Assembly (NCBI GenBank): GCA_002205125.1
Contig: NIOE01000017.1
Coordinates: 62,001 to 126,000, forward strand
Length of the DNA: 64,000 bases
Origin: Roseateles noduli
GTDB lineage: Bacteria; Pseudomonadota; Gammaproteobacteria; Burkholderiales; Burkholderiaceae_C
Direction of reading: 5' to 3'
Below the pieces are notes generated by a model. It saw only the letters and a list, made by a program, of their open reading frames with translations. It searched no databases and was not told the origin of the DNA. Of the stretch, positions 37,291-46,887 are shown one piece after another. Positions within the stretch are counted from its first letter, which is position 1. Each line of letters begins with the position of its first letter. A program made the position numbers and the translations under genes.

Positions 37291-37332
37291 GTGTCCGTTG
37301 TGTCCGCGGACAGGGACGGACACGGCGGACAC
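37291..37332. repeat. 15-bp inverted repeat of GTGTCCG-type words
   Basis: GTGTCCGTTGTGTCC (37291-37305) faces GGACACGGCGGACAC (37318-37332); 13 of 15 positions are complementary, loop 12 bases. It lies in the 316-base gap between two small minus-strand genes, together with a terminator at 37344-37374; nothing else is seen in that gap. Confidence 0.7.
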
Positions 37333-37343
37333 TCGAAGCGGAC

Positions 37344-37374
37344 AAAAAAGAAGCCCGCTGGTCAGGCGGGCTTC
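37344..37374 (-). terminator. Rho-independent terminator of the 63-residue ORF
   Basis: GAAGCCCGC (37350-37358) and GCGGGCTTC (37366-37374) form a 9-bp stem. The six A at 37344-37349 read as a U-tract on the minus strand, so it ends the transcript of the gene at 37423-37614. Confidence 0.85.
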
Positions 37375-37422
37375 GAAATGCCGGGGGGAAGCGTGGCGTC
37401 TATCGGGGGGCAAGTCGCACGG

Positions 37423-37614
37423 TCATCCGCGCGGCTTGCTGGCCTGGTCGGCCCGATCAGCCTGAGGTCCCGGCACGGTCTGCTCGGCCCAGTGCAGGGG
37501 AAGGGTGTTGGACGGACGCGCGGCCTCGTTCGCGTCCGCCAGCCACAGGGCGATGACGGCGGCGCTGGCCACGGCGGCCAGGGCGGTGAGGAAGGTCTTT
37601 GCGGCGTCGTTCAT
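37423..37614 (-). CDS. Small hypothetical membrane-anchored protein
   Basis: 63 residues, MNDAAKTFLTALAAVASAAV, with one hydrophobic helix (about 7-26) and a short polar tail containing RPSNTLPLHWAEQTVPG. AGGGG lies upstream of ATG 37614 and a proper terminator follows the stop, both of which support a real gene. No family recognised. Confidence 0.6.
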   Translation of the reverse strand: MNDAAKTFLTALAAVASAAVIALWLADANEAARPSNTLPLHWAEQTVPGPQADRADQASKPRG

Positions 37615-37768
37615 GAGGGTCCCCTGCGGTGTCTTTCCTGTCCTGGAAGGTCAACGAGGTTGGACTGTGCGCCGCGGGAAATGACAAGACCATCCGGACG
37701 CGACGAATTGCCGCAATCGCGCGCCGAAATGCCGGTCAGCCGGCTGAACGGAAGTTAGGGGGGTGGTC

Positions 37769-39778
37769 TCAGACCTGCGCGACCCGCGCTGCCCCAGCTT
37801 GGGGCGGCCAGGCGGCCAGCCGGTCCTCCAGCGCCATGGCGGGCTGCGGCCGGCAATAGAAATAGCCCTGCTGCTGCCAGCAGCCCAGCGCCAGCAGCGC
37901 GTCGCGCTGCTCCTCGGTCTCGACGCCCTCGGCGACGACGTCGATGCCCAGCGCCTCGGCCATGCCCATCATGGCTCGCACCAGCGCGCGGTCGTCGGCG
38001 CTGGTGGGCAGGTCCCGGACGAAGGCCCGGTCGATCTTCAGGCGCGCCGGGCGCAGCAGCTTCAGATAGGCGAGCGAGGAATACCCCGTCCCGAAATCGT
38101 CCACCGACAGGCTGAGCCCCAGGTCCGTCAGGCGCGACAGCGTCTGCAGGACCGTCTCCGTGTCGGTCAGCAGCGAGCTCTCGGTCAGCTCGATCGCCAG
38201 TTCGCCGGGGGCGACGGCGTGGCGGCGCATCGACTCGGCGATGCGCTCGGCCAGACGGGGCTCGCGGAACTGCAGCGCCGACAGGTTGATCGAGATCGGC
38301 CCCGGGTGTCGCCCCGCCGCCTTCCAGCGCGCCAGCTGCGCGCAGGCCTGCTCGATGGTGCTCCAGCCCAGCGCCAGGATCTGTCCCGTCTCCTCCGCCA
38401 ACTCGATGAACTGGCCCGGCATCACCAGGCCGCGCTGCGGATGCTGCCAGCGCATCAGCGCCTCCAACCCCGACCACTGGCCGGTGCGCGCGTCGACGAC
38501 CGCCTGGTAGTGGAGCAGCAGTTCGTCGCGCTCCAGCGCCAGCTTCAGCTCGCGTTCGAGCTCCATGCGCTCCACCGCGGCCGCGTCCATGTCCTGCTGG
38601 AAGAAGCTGTAGCGCGACCGGCCCATCTGCTTGGCGCGGTACATGGCCAGGTCCGCATGCCGGACCAGCGTGTCGAAATCGTCCCCGTCGCGGGGGAACA
38701 GCGCGATGCCCACGCTCGCCGACACGCTCGCCACGCCGCCTTCCAGCTGCAGGGGCGCGTTCAGCGCCTCGATCAGGCGCTGCGCGGCGACCCCGACGTG
38801 CTCGCTGGAATCGCGCATCAGCAGCAGGAACTCGTCGCCGCTGACGCGGCAGGCGAGGTCCGATTCCCGCACCGCCTGGCGCAGGCGTTCGCTCGCCTGC
38901 AGCAGCATGCGGTCGCCGGCCGCGTGGCCGAGCGAATCGTTGATCGCCTTGAAGCGGTCCAGGTCGACGAACAGCAGGGCCAGATGGGTCTGGTCCCGAC
39001 GCGCCACGGCCGCCTCGTGCAGGAAGACCTCGCGGAACAGCGTGCGGTTCGGCAGACCGGTCAGGTGGTCGTACATCGCCAGCTGATGCAGCTGCGCGTT
39101 CTTGCTTTCCATGTCGGCCAGCAGCCCGGCGATCTGCTGGCCCATCTGGTCCAGGTGCACGCCCAGCTGGCCCAGTTCGTCCTTGCGGTTCCAGCGCAGG
39201 CGCGGCACCGGCTGACGTTCGGCGATCGCGCTCGCCAGCCGCTTCAGCCGGTCGATCGGGCGCACCAGGCGCACGTAGAACACCAGGAGCACGATACCGA
39301 CACCCGCCGCGACCTGGAACGCCACGATCAGCGCGGTTTGTCGGCGGCCTTCTTCCAGCATGCGCTCCTGCGCCGCGTCGTCGAACTGCACCCGCAGGCT
39401 GCCCAGCACCTGCGCGTCGCGCTGGATGGTCGCGGCCAGCGTGACCGTCGGCCAGCCGGGGCTGCACTTGGTGCGGATGATGTCGCGGGTGTCGGCGCGC
39501 TCCTCGCTCAACTCCACCGCGCAGACGTTCACGTCCGACAGCAGTTGATCCAGCGCGCGTTGCACCGCGGGGCTGTCCACCGTCCACAGCGGCTCGGCCA
39601 GGCCGTTCGCGGCGAGCGTCAGCACGGCCGCGCGCTGGCCTTCCAGCACCGGTTCCAGGCTGCGCCGGATGAAGGCGTCGCTGAAGGCGACCAGCGCCAG
39701 CGCCGGCACGGCGATTCCGATCACCACCGCGAGCAGGATCACACTGCGTAGCGACAGCGACGGCGCTTTGAGCTTCAT
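37769..39778 (-). CDS. GGDEF-EAL protein with periplasmic sensor and HAMP
   Basis: A 669-residue inner-membrane protein. The N-terminal helix ([21 protein letters not shown]) and a second helix near residue 155 ([20 protein letters not shown]) bracket a periplasmic domain of about 115 residues. A HAMP segment ([20 protein letters not shown]) and coiled coil follow. The GGDEF domain is degenerate ([11 protein letters not shown], Ser for the first Gly). The EAL domain keeps [42 protein letters not shown] and EGVET. So it is most likely a c-di-GMP phosphodiesterase with a regulatory GGDEF domain (inference). Confidence 0.93.
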   Translation of the reverse strand: MKLKAPSLSLRSVILLAVVIGIAVPALALVAFSDAFIRRSLEPVLEGQRAAVLTLAANGLAEPLWTVDSPAVQRALDQLLSDVNVCAVELSEERADTRDIIRTKCSPGWPTVTLAATIQRDAQVLGSLRVQFDDAAQERMLEEGRRQTALIVAFQVAAGVGIVLLVFYVRLVRPIDRLKRLASAIAERQPVPRLRWNRKDELGQLGVHLDQMGQQIAGLLADMESKNAQLHQLAMYDHLTGLPNRTLFREVFLHEAAVARRDQTHLALLFVDLDRFKAINDSLGHAAGDRMLLQASERLRQAVRESDLACRVSGDEFLLLMRDSSEHVGVAAQRLIEALNAPLQLEGGVASVSASVGIALFPRDGDDFDTLVRHADLAMYRAKQMGRSRYSFFQQDMDAAAVERMELERELKLALERDELLLHYQAVVDARTGQWSGLEALMRWQHPQRGLVMPGQFIELAEETGQILALGWSTIEQACAQLARWKAAGRHPGPISINLSALQFREPRLAERIAESMRRHAVAPGELAIELTESSLLTDTETVLQTLSRLTDLGLSLSVDDFGTGYSSLAYLKLLRPARLKIDRAFVRDLPTSADDRALVRAMMGMAEALGIDVVAEGVETEEQRDALLALGCWQQQGYFYCRPQPAMALEDRLAAWPPQAGAARVAQV

Positions 39779-39966
39779 CGAGAGGGGTGGGCAGAGGGGG
39801 AAGGCCGATTCTGCACGTCCGAAAAGTGGACGCCCCCCCGCAAAGACGGGGTCGCCGAGAAGGATTTAGGCATTCCTCCCGCTGCCACACGGTGTCAGCA
39901 GGGCCGGACGAGGAACCGGCCCTGGCCCTATCATGGCGAGTTCGACTCCAGTTGTGTCCCGGCCCC

Positions 39967-42900
39967 ATGTCCACGAAAGTCCCGCCCGTCGCTCCAGCCC
40001 CCTCCGAGCCCGGCGCCGCGCCGCTGGCGGGCGCTGAGCCGAAGGCGTCTGCCGGCCCGCTGGCGGACTCCGGCCGGTACCTGGGCCAGGCGATGCGGCC
40101 CGTCGGCGAGACGCCGATGATCCGCGTGCGCGGCGCGCGCACCCACAACCTCAAGAACATCGACGTCGACCTGCCGCGCAACCAGCTGGTCGTCATCACC
40201 GGGCTGTCGGGGTCGGGCAAGTCCTCGCTCGCTTTCGACACGCTCTACGCCGAAGGCCAGCGCCGCTACGTCGAGAGCCTCTCGGCCTACGCGCGCCAGT
40301 TCCTGCAGCTGATGGACAAGCCCGATGTCGACGTCATCGAGGGCCTGTCGCCCGCGATCTCGATCGAGCAGAAGGCCACCAGCCACAACCCGCGTTCGAC
40401 GGTCGGCACCGTCACCGAGATCCACGACTACCTGCGCCTGCTCTATGCGCGCGCCGGCACGCCCTTCTGCCCCGACCACCACCTGCCGCTGGAAGCGTCC
40501 AGCGTCGGCCAGATGGTCGACGCCGTGCTGGCCATGCCCGACGAGTCGCGCCTGATGGTGCTGGCCCCGGTCGTGCGCGACCGCAAGGGCGAGTTCGTCG
40601 AGCTCTTCCAGGACCTGCAGGCGCAGGGCTACGTGCGCTTCCGCGTCGACGGACAGACCGTCGAGGTCACCGAGCTGCCGGCGCTGAAGAAGGCCGAGAA
40701 GCACGACATCGACGTCGTCGTCGACCGCATCAAGCTGCGCCACGACAGCGCCGACACGCTGCGCCAGCGTCTGGCCGAAAGCTTCGAAGCCGCGCTGCGC
40801 CTGGCCGACGGCCGCGCGCTGGTACTGGACATGGACAGCGGCACCGAGGCGATCTACTCCAGCAAGTTCGCCTGCCCGATCTGCAGCTACTCGCTGCCCG
40901 AGCTCGAACCGCGGCTGTTCTCCTTCAACTCGCCGGTCGGCGCCTGCCCGTCCTGCGAAGGCCTCGGCCAGGTCACCGTCTTCGATCCGGATCGCGTCGT
41001 CGCGTTCCCGACCTTGAGTCTGGCCAGCGGCGCGGTGAAGGGCTGGGACCGGCGCAACGCCTACACCTTCTCCATGCTGGAGACGGTGGCCAAGCATTAC
41101 GGCTTCGACATCGAGCTGCCTTTCGAGGAACTCCCCGAACAGGCGCGCCAGGTCTTGCTGCACGGCTCCGGCGAGGATGAGATCACCTTCGTCTACGAAG
41201 CCGAAGGCGCGAACGGGAAGAAGCGCAGCGTCAAGCGCGCCCATCCGTTCGAAGGCATCCTGCCCAACCTGACGCGGCGGTATCGCGAGACGGACTCCGC
41301 CGCGGTGCGCGAGGAACTCGCGCGCTACCAGAGCGCCAAGCCCTGTCCGCAATGCGAGGGCTCGCGGCTGCGTCGCGAGGCCCGCAACGTCCTGCTGCAA
41401 CCGGCCGAGGCGGCCGAGGGCGAGCGCGGCAAGCCGATCTACGAGGTCGAGCACGCGACGTTGCGCGAGGCGCTCCATTACTTCGAGGGTCTGAAGCTCA
41501 AGGGCGCGAAGGCCGAGATCGCCGACAAGGTGATCCGCGAGATCGCGTCGCGGCTGCACTTCCTCAACGACGTCGGCCTCAACTACCTGAGCCTGGACCG
41601 CAGCGCCGACACGCTGTCCGGCGGCGAGGCGCAGCGGATCCGGCTCGCGTCGCAGATCGGCTCGGGCCTGACCGGCGTCATGTACGTGCTGGACGAGCCC
41701 AGCATCGGTCTGCACCAGCGCGACAACGACCGCCTGATCGCCACGCTGCGGCGGCTGCGCGATCTGGGCAACTCGGTGCTCGTCGTCGAGCACGACGAGG
41801 ACGCCATCCGCGCGGCGGACCACGTCCTGGACCTCGGCCCGGGCGCGGGCGTCCACGGCGGCCGGATCATGGCGCAGGGCACGCCCGAGGAAGTCGCGGC
41901 CAACCACGAATCGTCGACGGGTCGTTATCTCAGCGGTCTCGAACGCATCGAGGTCCCGAAAAAGCGCCATGCGCTGGCCGACAGCCCCGATCCGCGCACG
42001 CTGAAGATCGTCAATGCGCGCGGCAACAACCTGAAGGGCGTGACCGCGGAGTTCCCGGTCGGCCTGCTGACCTGCGTGACGGGCGTGTCCGGTTCCGGCA
42101 AGAGCACGCTGGTCAACGACACGCTGTACGCGGCCGTCTCGCGCAAGCTCTACCAGAGCCATGCCGAGCCGGCCGAGCACGACGAGATCGACGGCATGGA
42201 CGCCTTCGACAAGGTCATCAACGTCGACCAGTCGCCGATCGGCCGCACGCCGCGCTCGAATCCGGCGACCTACACCGGCCTGTTCACGCCCATCCGCGAG
42301 CTCTTCGCCGAGATGCCGACCGCGCGCGAACGCGGCTACGGCGCGGGCCGATTCAGCTTCAACGTCGCCGGCGGCCGCTGCGAGGCCTGCCAGGGCGACG
42401 GCGTGCTGAAGGTCGAGATGCACTTCCTGCCGGACGTCTACGTCCCCTGCGACACCTGCTTCGGCAAGCGCTACAACCGCGAGACGCTGGAGGTGCTCTA
42501 CAAGGGCAAGAACATTTCCGAAGTGCTGGGCCTGACCGTGGAGGATGCGTTGACCTTCTTCAGCGCGGTGCCCACGCTCGCGCGCAAGCTGCAGACGCTG
42601 ATGGACGTCGGCCTGGGCTACGTGAAGCTGGGGCAGAGCGCCACGACGCTGTCAGGCGGCGAGGCGCAGCGGGTCAAGCTGGCGCTGGAACTCTCCAAGC
42701 GCGACACCGGCCGCACGCTGTACATCCTGGACGAGCCGACGACGGGACTGCACTTCGCGGACATCGCGCTGCTGCTGAAGGTCGTGCATCAGCTGCGCGA
42801 CGCTGGCAACACCATCGTGATCATTGAGCACAACCTGGACGTCATCAAGACGGCCGACTGGCTGATCGACATGGGTCCCGAGGGTGGGTCCGGTGGGGGG

Positions 42901-42993
42901 CGCCTGCTCGTCGCCGGCACGCCCGAGGACGTCGCCGCCTGCGAAGCGAGCCACACCGGTCGTTATCTGAAGCCGCTGCTCGCGCGCGGCTGA
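39967..42993 (+). CDS. uvrA: Excinuclease ABC subunit UvrA
   Basis: 1008 residues, the damage-recognition ATPase of nucleotide excision repair, working as a dimer with UvrB. Two ABC modules: Walker [16 protein letters not shown] and [15 protein letters not shown], signatures [14 protein letters not shown] and [14 protein letters not shown], and Walker [15 protein letters not shown] and [14 protein letters not shown]. Zinc-finger cysteines are seen in [19 protein letters not shown] with CPSCEG and in CEACQGDG with [10 protein letters not shown]. The first 50 residues (Pro/Ala-rich, up to the usual [15 protein letters not shown] start) are an extension beyond typical UvrA. ATG 39967 is the most likely start; ATG 40119 would give a standard length. 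Confidence 0.97.
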   Translation: MSTKVPPVAPAPSEPGAAPLAGAEPKASAGPLADSGRYLGQAMRPVGETPMIRVRGARTHNLKNIDVDLPRNQLVVITGLSGSGKSSLAFDTLYAEGQRRYVESLSAYARQFLQLMDKPDVDVIEGLSPAISIEQKATSHNPRSTVGTVTEIHDYLRLLYARAGTPFCPDHHLPLEASSVGQMVDAVLAMPDESRLMVLAPVVRDRKGEFVELFQDLQAQGYVRFRVDGQTVEVTELPALKKAEKHDIDVVVDRIKLRHDSADTLRQRLAESFEAALRLADGRALVLDMDSGTEAIYSSKFACPICSYSLPELEPRLFSFNSPVGACPSCEGLGQVTVFDPDRVVAFPTLSLASGAVKGWDRRNAYTFSMLETVAKHYGFDIELPFEELPEQARQVLLHGSGEDEITFVYEAEGANGKKRSVKRAHPFEGILPNLTRRYRETDSAAVREELARYQSAKPCPQCEGSRLRREARNVLLQPAEAAEGERGKPIYEVEHATLREALHYFEGLKLKGAKAEIADKVIREIASRLHFLNDVGLNYLSLDRSADTLSGGEAQRIRLASQIGSGLTGVMYVLDEPSIGLHQRDNDRLIATLRRLRDLGNSVLVVEHDEDAIRAADHVLDLGPGAGVHGGRIMAQGTPEEVAANHESSTGRYLSGLERIEVPKKRHALADSPDPRTLKIVNARGNNLKGVTAEFPVGLLTCVTGVSGSGKSTLVNDTLYAAVSRKLYQSHAEPAEHDEIDGMDAFDKVINVDQSPIGRTPRSNPATYTGLFTPIRELFAEMPTARERGYGAGRFSFNVAGGRCEACQGDGVLKVEMHFLPDVYVPCDTCFGKRYNRETLEVLYKGKNISEVLGLTVEDALTFFSAVPTLARKLQTLMDVGLGYVKLGQSATTLSGGEAQRVKLALELSKRDTGRTLYILDEPTTGLHFADIALLLKVVHQLRDAGNTIVIIEHNLDVIKTADWLIDMGPEGGSGGGRLLVAGTPEDVAACEASHTGRYLKPLLARG

Positions 42994-43059
42994 CCCACTA
43001 CTCCCCCATCGCATCGCGCGATCGTTCGGATCGAGACGACCTCTGCCCCTTTTCGGAAC

Positions 43060-43953
43060 TCAAGGAAGGAATTTGGAGGCCGTGGCGGCCGACAAAGGAG
43101 GGAGATGGAGAAAAGGGGCTGAGGTCGGATCGATCGTGCGCCGACCGGTGCAGTCAGGCGACTGTCTTGCGCTCGCCGCAAAGGCCAGCGCGCCCAGTCC
43201 CAGCGCGAACAGCAGCCAGGTCTGAGGTTCCGGCACGCTGGGAACGACCGGCAGGGTGCCCCCGTTGCCGCCGCTGTTCTGCGGAATCTGGGGCAAGGTG
43301 ATCACGCCGGGACCGCCGCCGGCAGAGGGGACTCCGCCGCCCACGGCACCGCCGCTGCCGGCACCCGGCGTGGGCGTCGGTGCGACGAGGCTGGTATCGG
43401 AGGTCGCCGTCGGTGGCAAGCCGGCCGTGCGCGCGAAGCTGCCGGGGTCACCGGCACCGCCGTCCGGCGCACCCGCTGCCGGCGGTTCGAACATCAGCGG
43501 TTCTTCTTCGTTCTTCGCCGTCTGCGCGCCGCCCGCTGCGGGGGGCTTCAGCTTCCCGCGCGAGATGCGGCTCACGTTGCGGCAGACGGTCGGCACCAGG
43601 ATGCACTGGCCGTCCTCGCAGTACACGAGTCCGCGTTCCAGCGTCTGTTCCGTCCACTTCCCGCGCGTGACGGTCTGGCAGACCGAGCCCGCGCCGAAAT
43701 GCATGTCGCGGATCTCGCTGCCGTAGTCGTAGCGGCCGACGATGCTGTCGCGGTGGATGTCGACGATCTCGTCGTACTGGCGGGCCGTCATGCGGGCCTT
43801 CAGCTTGGCGCGCGTCGCCGCCGGAATGTCCTTGTACCGGTCCACGGCCGCGACCAGGTCGCCCATGAAGGGGTTCACCCCCGGACGATCCCAGGAGCAG
43901 TTCGGCAGCGTCACGGTAGACGCGGCCAACGCGAATGCGGCCACCAACGACAT
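43060..43953 (-). CDS. MHFG-type PEP-CTERM protein with an atypical tail
   Basis: 297 residues. A signal-like start (MSLVAAFALAASTVTLPNCSW) precedes a conserved domain with DEIVDIHRDSIVGRYDYG, RDMHFGAGSVCQTVTRGKW and several paired Cys. Then comes a Gly/Pro-rich linker. The exosortase sorting signal is VPEPQTWLLFALGLGALAFA. PEP-CTERM proteins are cleaved and sorted by exosortase to the exterior, often linked to exopolysaccharide. The signal normally ends within a few basic residues of the helix; here 35 more residues follow. A one-base shift just after the helix would instead end as GERKTVA, so a small frameshift is possible. Confidence 0.8.
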   Translation of the reverse strand: MSLVAAFALAASTVTLPNCSWDRPGVNPFMGDLVAAVDRYKDIPAATRAKLKARMTARQYDEIVDIHRDSIVGRYDYGSEIRDMHFGAGSVCQTVTRGKWTEQTLERGLVYCEDGQCILVPTVCRNVSRISRGKLKPPAAGGAQTAKNEEEPLMFEPPAAGAPDGGAGDPGSFARTAGLPPTATSDTSLVAPTPTPGAGSGGAVGGGVPSAGGGPGVITLPQIPQNSGGNGGTLPVVPSVPEPQTWLLFALGLGALAFAASARQSPDCTGRRTIDPTSAPFLHLPPLSAATASKFLP

Positions 43954-44261
43954 GACAAGTCTCTTTATTCGGCGGCCGCCTCCGTGAGAACACCTCGTCG
44001 GGGTCAGGCTTTGCCGGCAGTCTGTCCTGTATCCATCCGTGCGCTTGAATCACCGGATGTGACAGGACCTGGAGGGCAGTGTAGGGAGCGAACCCCCGCC
44101 GCTTCTGGGCGGCCCCCTCAGGCGGGGGTGTGGTCCGGCGTGGTTTTTGTCACACCGGTCTCACAGTTCGCACACCCGGGGTAGAAGCGCCGCCCGCATG
44201 GACAACGCTGCCGTGGTCGGGATTCGCTGTTATCGTTTCAATTCACCCGCCTGCCATCGCC
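43954..44261. other. 308-base divergent intergenic region
   Basis: Separates the divergently transcribed PEP-CTERM and receiver genes and must contain both promoters. No convincing -35/-10 pair, operator or RNA structure could be assigned by eye. Confidence 0.4.
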
Positions 44262-44642
44262 ATGTCGTCCCCCTCCGCCGCCGCCCGTCACGTCCTCTAC
44301 GTCGAGGACGACCGCATCAACATCGTGCTGATGGAGGAGGTGTTCCGTCTGATGCCCGGCTGGACGCTGGACATCGCCGAGACCGGCGCGCAGGCCATGG
44401 AGGCGCTGTCGCGCCTCACGCCCTCGCTGGTGCTGATGGACATGAACCTGCCCGACATGAACGGGCTGCAGCTGATGGCGCTGGTGCGCGCCGAGCCGCG
44501 CTTCGCGACGCTGCGTTGCATCGCGCTCTCGGCCGACGTGATGGACGATCAACGCCAGCGCGCACGCGCCGCCGGCTTCCTGGACTACTGGCTCAAGCCC
44601 ATCGACGTGCGCCAGCTGCGCGCGGCGCTCGAGCGGCTCTGA
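44262..44642 (+). CDS. CheY-like single-domain response regulator
   Basis: 126 residues, one receiver domain. VLYVEDDRINIVLMEEVF gives the acidic pocket; the phospho-acceptor Asp is in LVLMDMNLPDMNG, Ser/Thr in IALSADV and the Lys in DYWLKPIDV. The NIVLMEEVF helix and WLKPI end are typical of receivers that pair with hybrid kinases. There is no output domain and no kinase nearby. ATG 44262 (MSSPSAAAR) is chosen. Confidence 0.9.
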   Translation: MSSPSAAARHVLYVEDDRINIVLMEEVFRLMPGWTLDIAETGAQAMEALSRLTPSLVLMDMNLPDMNGLQLMALVRAEPRFATLRCIALSADVMDDQRQRARAAGFLDYWLKPIDVRQLRAALERL

Positions 44643-44703
44643 GACGGCGCTCACCGCGGCCGATCCCGGCTGAGGACGCTGGTCGGCGCTCTCGCGCGGA
44701 CGC

Positions 44704-44726
44704 AAAAAAGCCCGCGCGAGGCGGGC
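44704..44726 (-). terminator. Terminator of the AAKK/SWIB gene
   Basis: GCCCGC (44710-44715) and GCGGGC (44721-44726) form a short stem. The six A at 44704-44709 become a U-tract on the minus strand, 40 bases past the SWIB stop. Confidence 0.75.
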
Positions 44727-44765
44727 CTTGTCCGGAATGCGGAAGATCCTCTCGGCCCCGGCCGC

Positions 44766-45194
44766 TCAATCCTTCAGGTGGCTGTTGATCAGACGGGTCA
44801 TCTCGAACATGTCGGCCTTGGCCTTGCCGAAGATTTCCTTCAGCTTGGCGTCGGCGTTGATGACGCGCTTCTGCGCAGCGTCCTGCAGGTTGTGCTTCTT
44901 GATGTATTCCCAGACCTTCTTCACCACGTCGGTCCGCGGCAGCGGCTTGTCGCCGACGATCGCGGCCAGCGCGGGGCTGGGGGTCAGGGCCTTCATGAAG
45001 GCGGCGTTGGGGGTGCGCTTCTTCGCGGGCGCGGCAGCCTTCTTCGCAGGAGCTGCCGCCTTCGTCGCGGGCGCGGCCTTCTTCGCCGGTGCCGCCTTCT
45101 TCGCGGCGGGAGCAGCGGCCTTCTTCGCCGCCGGAGCCGCCTTCTTGGCCGGTGCCGCCTTCTTGGCGGGCGCAGCCTTCTTCGCAGTTGCCAT
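44766..45194 (-). CDS. Histone H1-like AAKK-repeat protein fused to a SWIB domain
   Basis: 142 residues. Residues 1-58 are Lys/Ala/Pro repeats (AAPAKKAAPAKK type) like bacterial histone H1 homologues and AlgP. Residues 62-142 form a SWIB/MDM2 domain (NAAFMKALTPSPALAAIVGD, PRTDVVKKVWEYIKKHNLQD, MFEMTRLINSHLKD). It is likely a nucleoid-associated DNA-binding protein; in Chlamydia a similar SWIB domain is fused to topoisomerase I. Repeat length may vary between strains. ATG 45194 starts the repeat; no longer start is plausible. Confidence 0.9.
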   Translation of the reverse strand: MATAKKAAPAKKAAPAKKAAPAAKKAAAPAAKKAAPAKKAAPATKAAAPAKKAAAPAKKRTPNAAFMKALTPSPALAAIVGDKPLPRTDVVKKVWEYIKKHNLQDAAQKRVINADAKLKEIFGKAKADMFEMTRLINSHLKD

Positions 45195-45467
45195 TTCGAT
45201 TCTCTCCATCAAGGGTTGTTGATGTGCCGGGCCCTGGTGAAGGTCTGACGCCTTCGGTACTCGATGGCACCCTGCGCGGGCAATGGTACTGCGCACCTCT
45301 GTCATTGAGAAGGCTTTACCGGGGGGGAAACGGCCTGGAAGTCAACGTCGAGGCCCGTGTTTGTCGCAGGCGCGCATCAATCTCCGCGTGTCCTACGCGC
45401 GCCGCACGTCTTCACCTACGGGGTTCCCCGTGGTCATCGCGTCCTGCGCGCGTCGTCGACGAGCCGC

Positions 45468-46880
45468 TCAGTAGACGTCGCGGCGGTAGCGGCCGTCGCG
45501 GATGAGGCCGTCGACATCGGCGTCGCCGAGCGTCTCGCGCAGCACCGCGTCGACCGCGCCCGCCATGCCTTGCAGGCTGCCGCAGATGTAGAGCGCGGCG
45601 CCGTCGGCGATCCATTCGCGCAGCCGTTGCGCGTGCCGCTCCAGCAGATGCTGCACGTGCACGCGCTCGGCCTGGTCGCGCGAGAAGGCCCAGTCCGCGT
45701 GGGCGATCAGGCCGTCGCGCTGCCAGGCGTCGATTTCCTCGCGGTAGTGCGCGTCGTGCGCCGACTGGCGTTCGCCGAAGAGCAGCCACGCGGGCGCGTT
45801 CGTCGTGTCCATGCGGGTCGCCGCGCGGGCCTTCAGGTGCGCGCGCAGTCCGGCCAACCCGGTGCCGTTGCCGACGAGGATCAGCTTGCGGTCGGCGTTC
45901 GCACCGATGCGGAAGCTCGCATGCGGGCGCAGCCGCATCGCCACGGTGCCGTCGAGCGGCAGCCGTCCCGTCAGCCAGCCCGACGAGAGTCCGGGCGTGC
46001 CGTCCTCGCGCGTCGTGCGGCGGACCATCAGTTCGACGCGCCCATCGGAGGGCAATGAGGCGATCGTGTACTCGCGCGGTCGCTGCGCATCGTCGCCGGC
46101 GTCGTCGGTCGCGACGCTCACCTGCACCAGGTCGCCCGCTTCCCACGCCGGCAGCGGCGAACCGTCCGCCGGTGTCAGTTCCAGATGGAACACCGGACCG
46201 CCCTGGCTGCCCGGATTCAGATGCCGGCGCTCGCGCAGGCGCCACGACGTGAAGACCGGCGTCTCCCATTCCGCCAGATCGGCGGTGCCCGCGAAGTGAC
46301 TGAGCCGTTGGCGCCATTGCGCCAGCGCGTGCTCGTCGGCACGATCGGAGTCGATGCGATCGAACATCGACCGCGCGCCGCGCTCGCGCAGCCAGGCATC
46401 GAGCGCACGCCCGAAGCCGCAGAAGTGCGCGTAGGTCGAATCGCCCAGCGCCAGCACGCCGACTTCGAGCGACGACAGATCCAGGCCTTCGCCTCCCTCC
46501 GCCGCCATCAGGTCACGCGCGAACGGCGCGGCGCTGTCCGGCGCATCGCCTTCGCCGTAGGTGCTGGCAATGAACAGCGCATGCCGCGCACCGCGCAAGG
46601 CGTCGCGATCGATCTCGCCGAGCGAAGCCACACGCACCGGCATGCCGGCCAGATGCAGCGCCTTGGCCGTCTGCCAGGCGAGTTCCTCGGCCTGGCCGGT
46701 CTGGCTCGCGTGGAGCACCAGGACCGGCGGGCCCGCGTCGGCGGCAGGCAGCAAGGCGGCAGCGGCGTCGGCCGCCTGTCGCAGCCGGCTGCGATGTCGC
46801 CACCAGACGGCGGCGCACAACAACAGATAGAGCGCGATCAGCAGCAGAGCCGCTGCGGGACGGGACAGGATCGGAGCCAT
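45468..46880 (-). CDS. Membrane-anchored flavodoxin/FNR-type reductase (CysJ-like)
   Basis: 470 residues. A single N-terminal helix (AAALLLIALYLLLCAAVWW) anchors the protein. A flavodoxin domain follows (residues 50-190: VLHASQTGQAEELAW, IASTYGEGDAPDSAAPF, VLALGDSTYAHFCGFG). Then a FAD-binding barrel with REYTIAS and an NADPH-binding domain with LVGNGTGLAGLRAHL and YICGSLQGMAGAV. It ends in an aromatic residue (RRDVY), as FNR-type enzymes often do. It should move electrons from NADPH through FAD and FMN to a membrane acceptor. It is the last gene of the iron operon, seven bases after apbE. Confidence 0.9.
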   Translation of the reverse strand: MAPILSRPAAALLLIALYLLLCAAVWWRHRSRLRQAADAAAALLPAADAGPPVLVLHASQTGQAEELAWQTAKALHLAGMPVRVASLGEIDRDALRGARHALFIASTYGEGDAPDSAAPFARDLMAAEGGEGLDLSSLEVGVLALGDSTYAHFCGFGRALDAWLRERGARSMFDRIDSDRADEHALAQWRQRLSHFAGTADLAEWETPVFTSWRLRERRHLNPGSQGGPVFHLELTPADGSPLPAWEAGDLVQVSVATDDAGDDAQRPREYTIASLPSDGRVELMVRRTTREDGTPGLSSGWLTGRLPLDGTVAMRLRPHASFRIGANADRKLILVGNGTGLAGLRAHLKARAATRMDTTNAPAWLLFGERQSAHDAHYREEIDAWQRDGLIAHADWAFSRDQAERVHVQHLLERHAQRLREWIADGAALYICGSLQGMAGAVDAVLRETLGDADVDGLIRDGRYRRDVY

Positions 46881-46887
46881 CAGTGCA

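Noticed and set aside
37755-42423. Very long antisense frames opposite uvrA (about 830 codons) and out of frame with the GGDEF-EAL gene
   Set aside because: Low-complexity translations without recognisable motifs overlapping well-supported genes.
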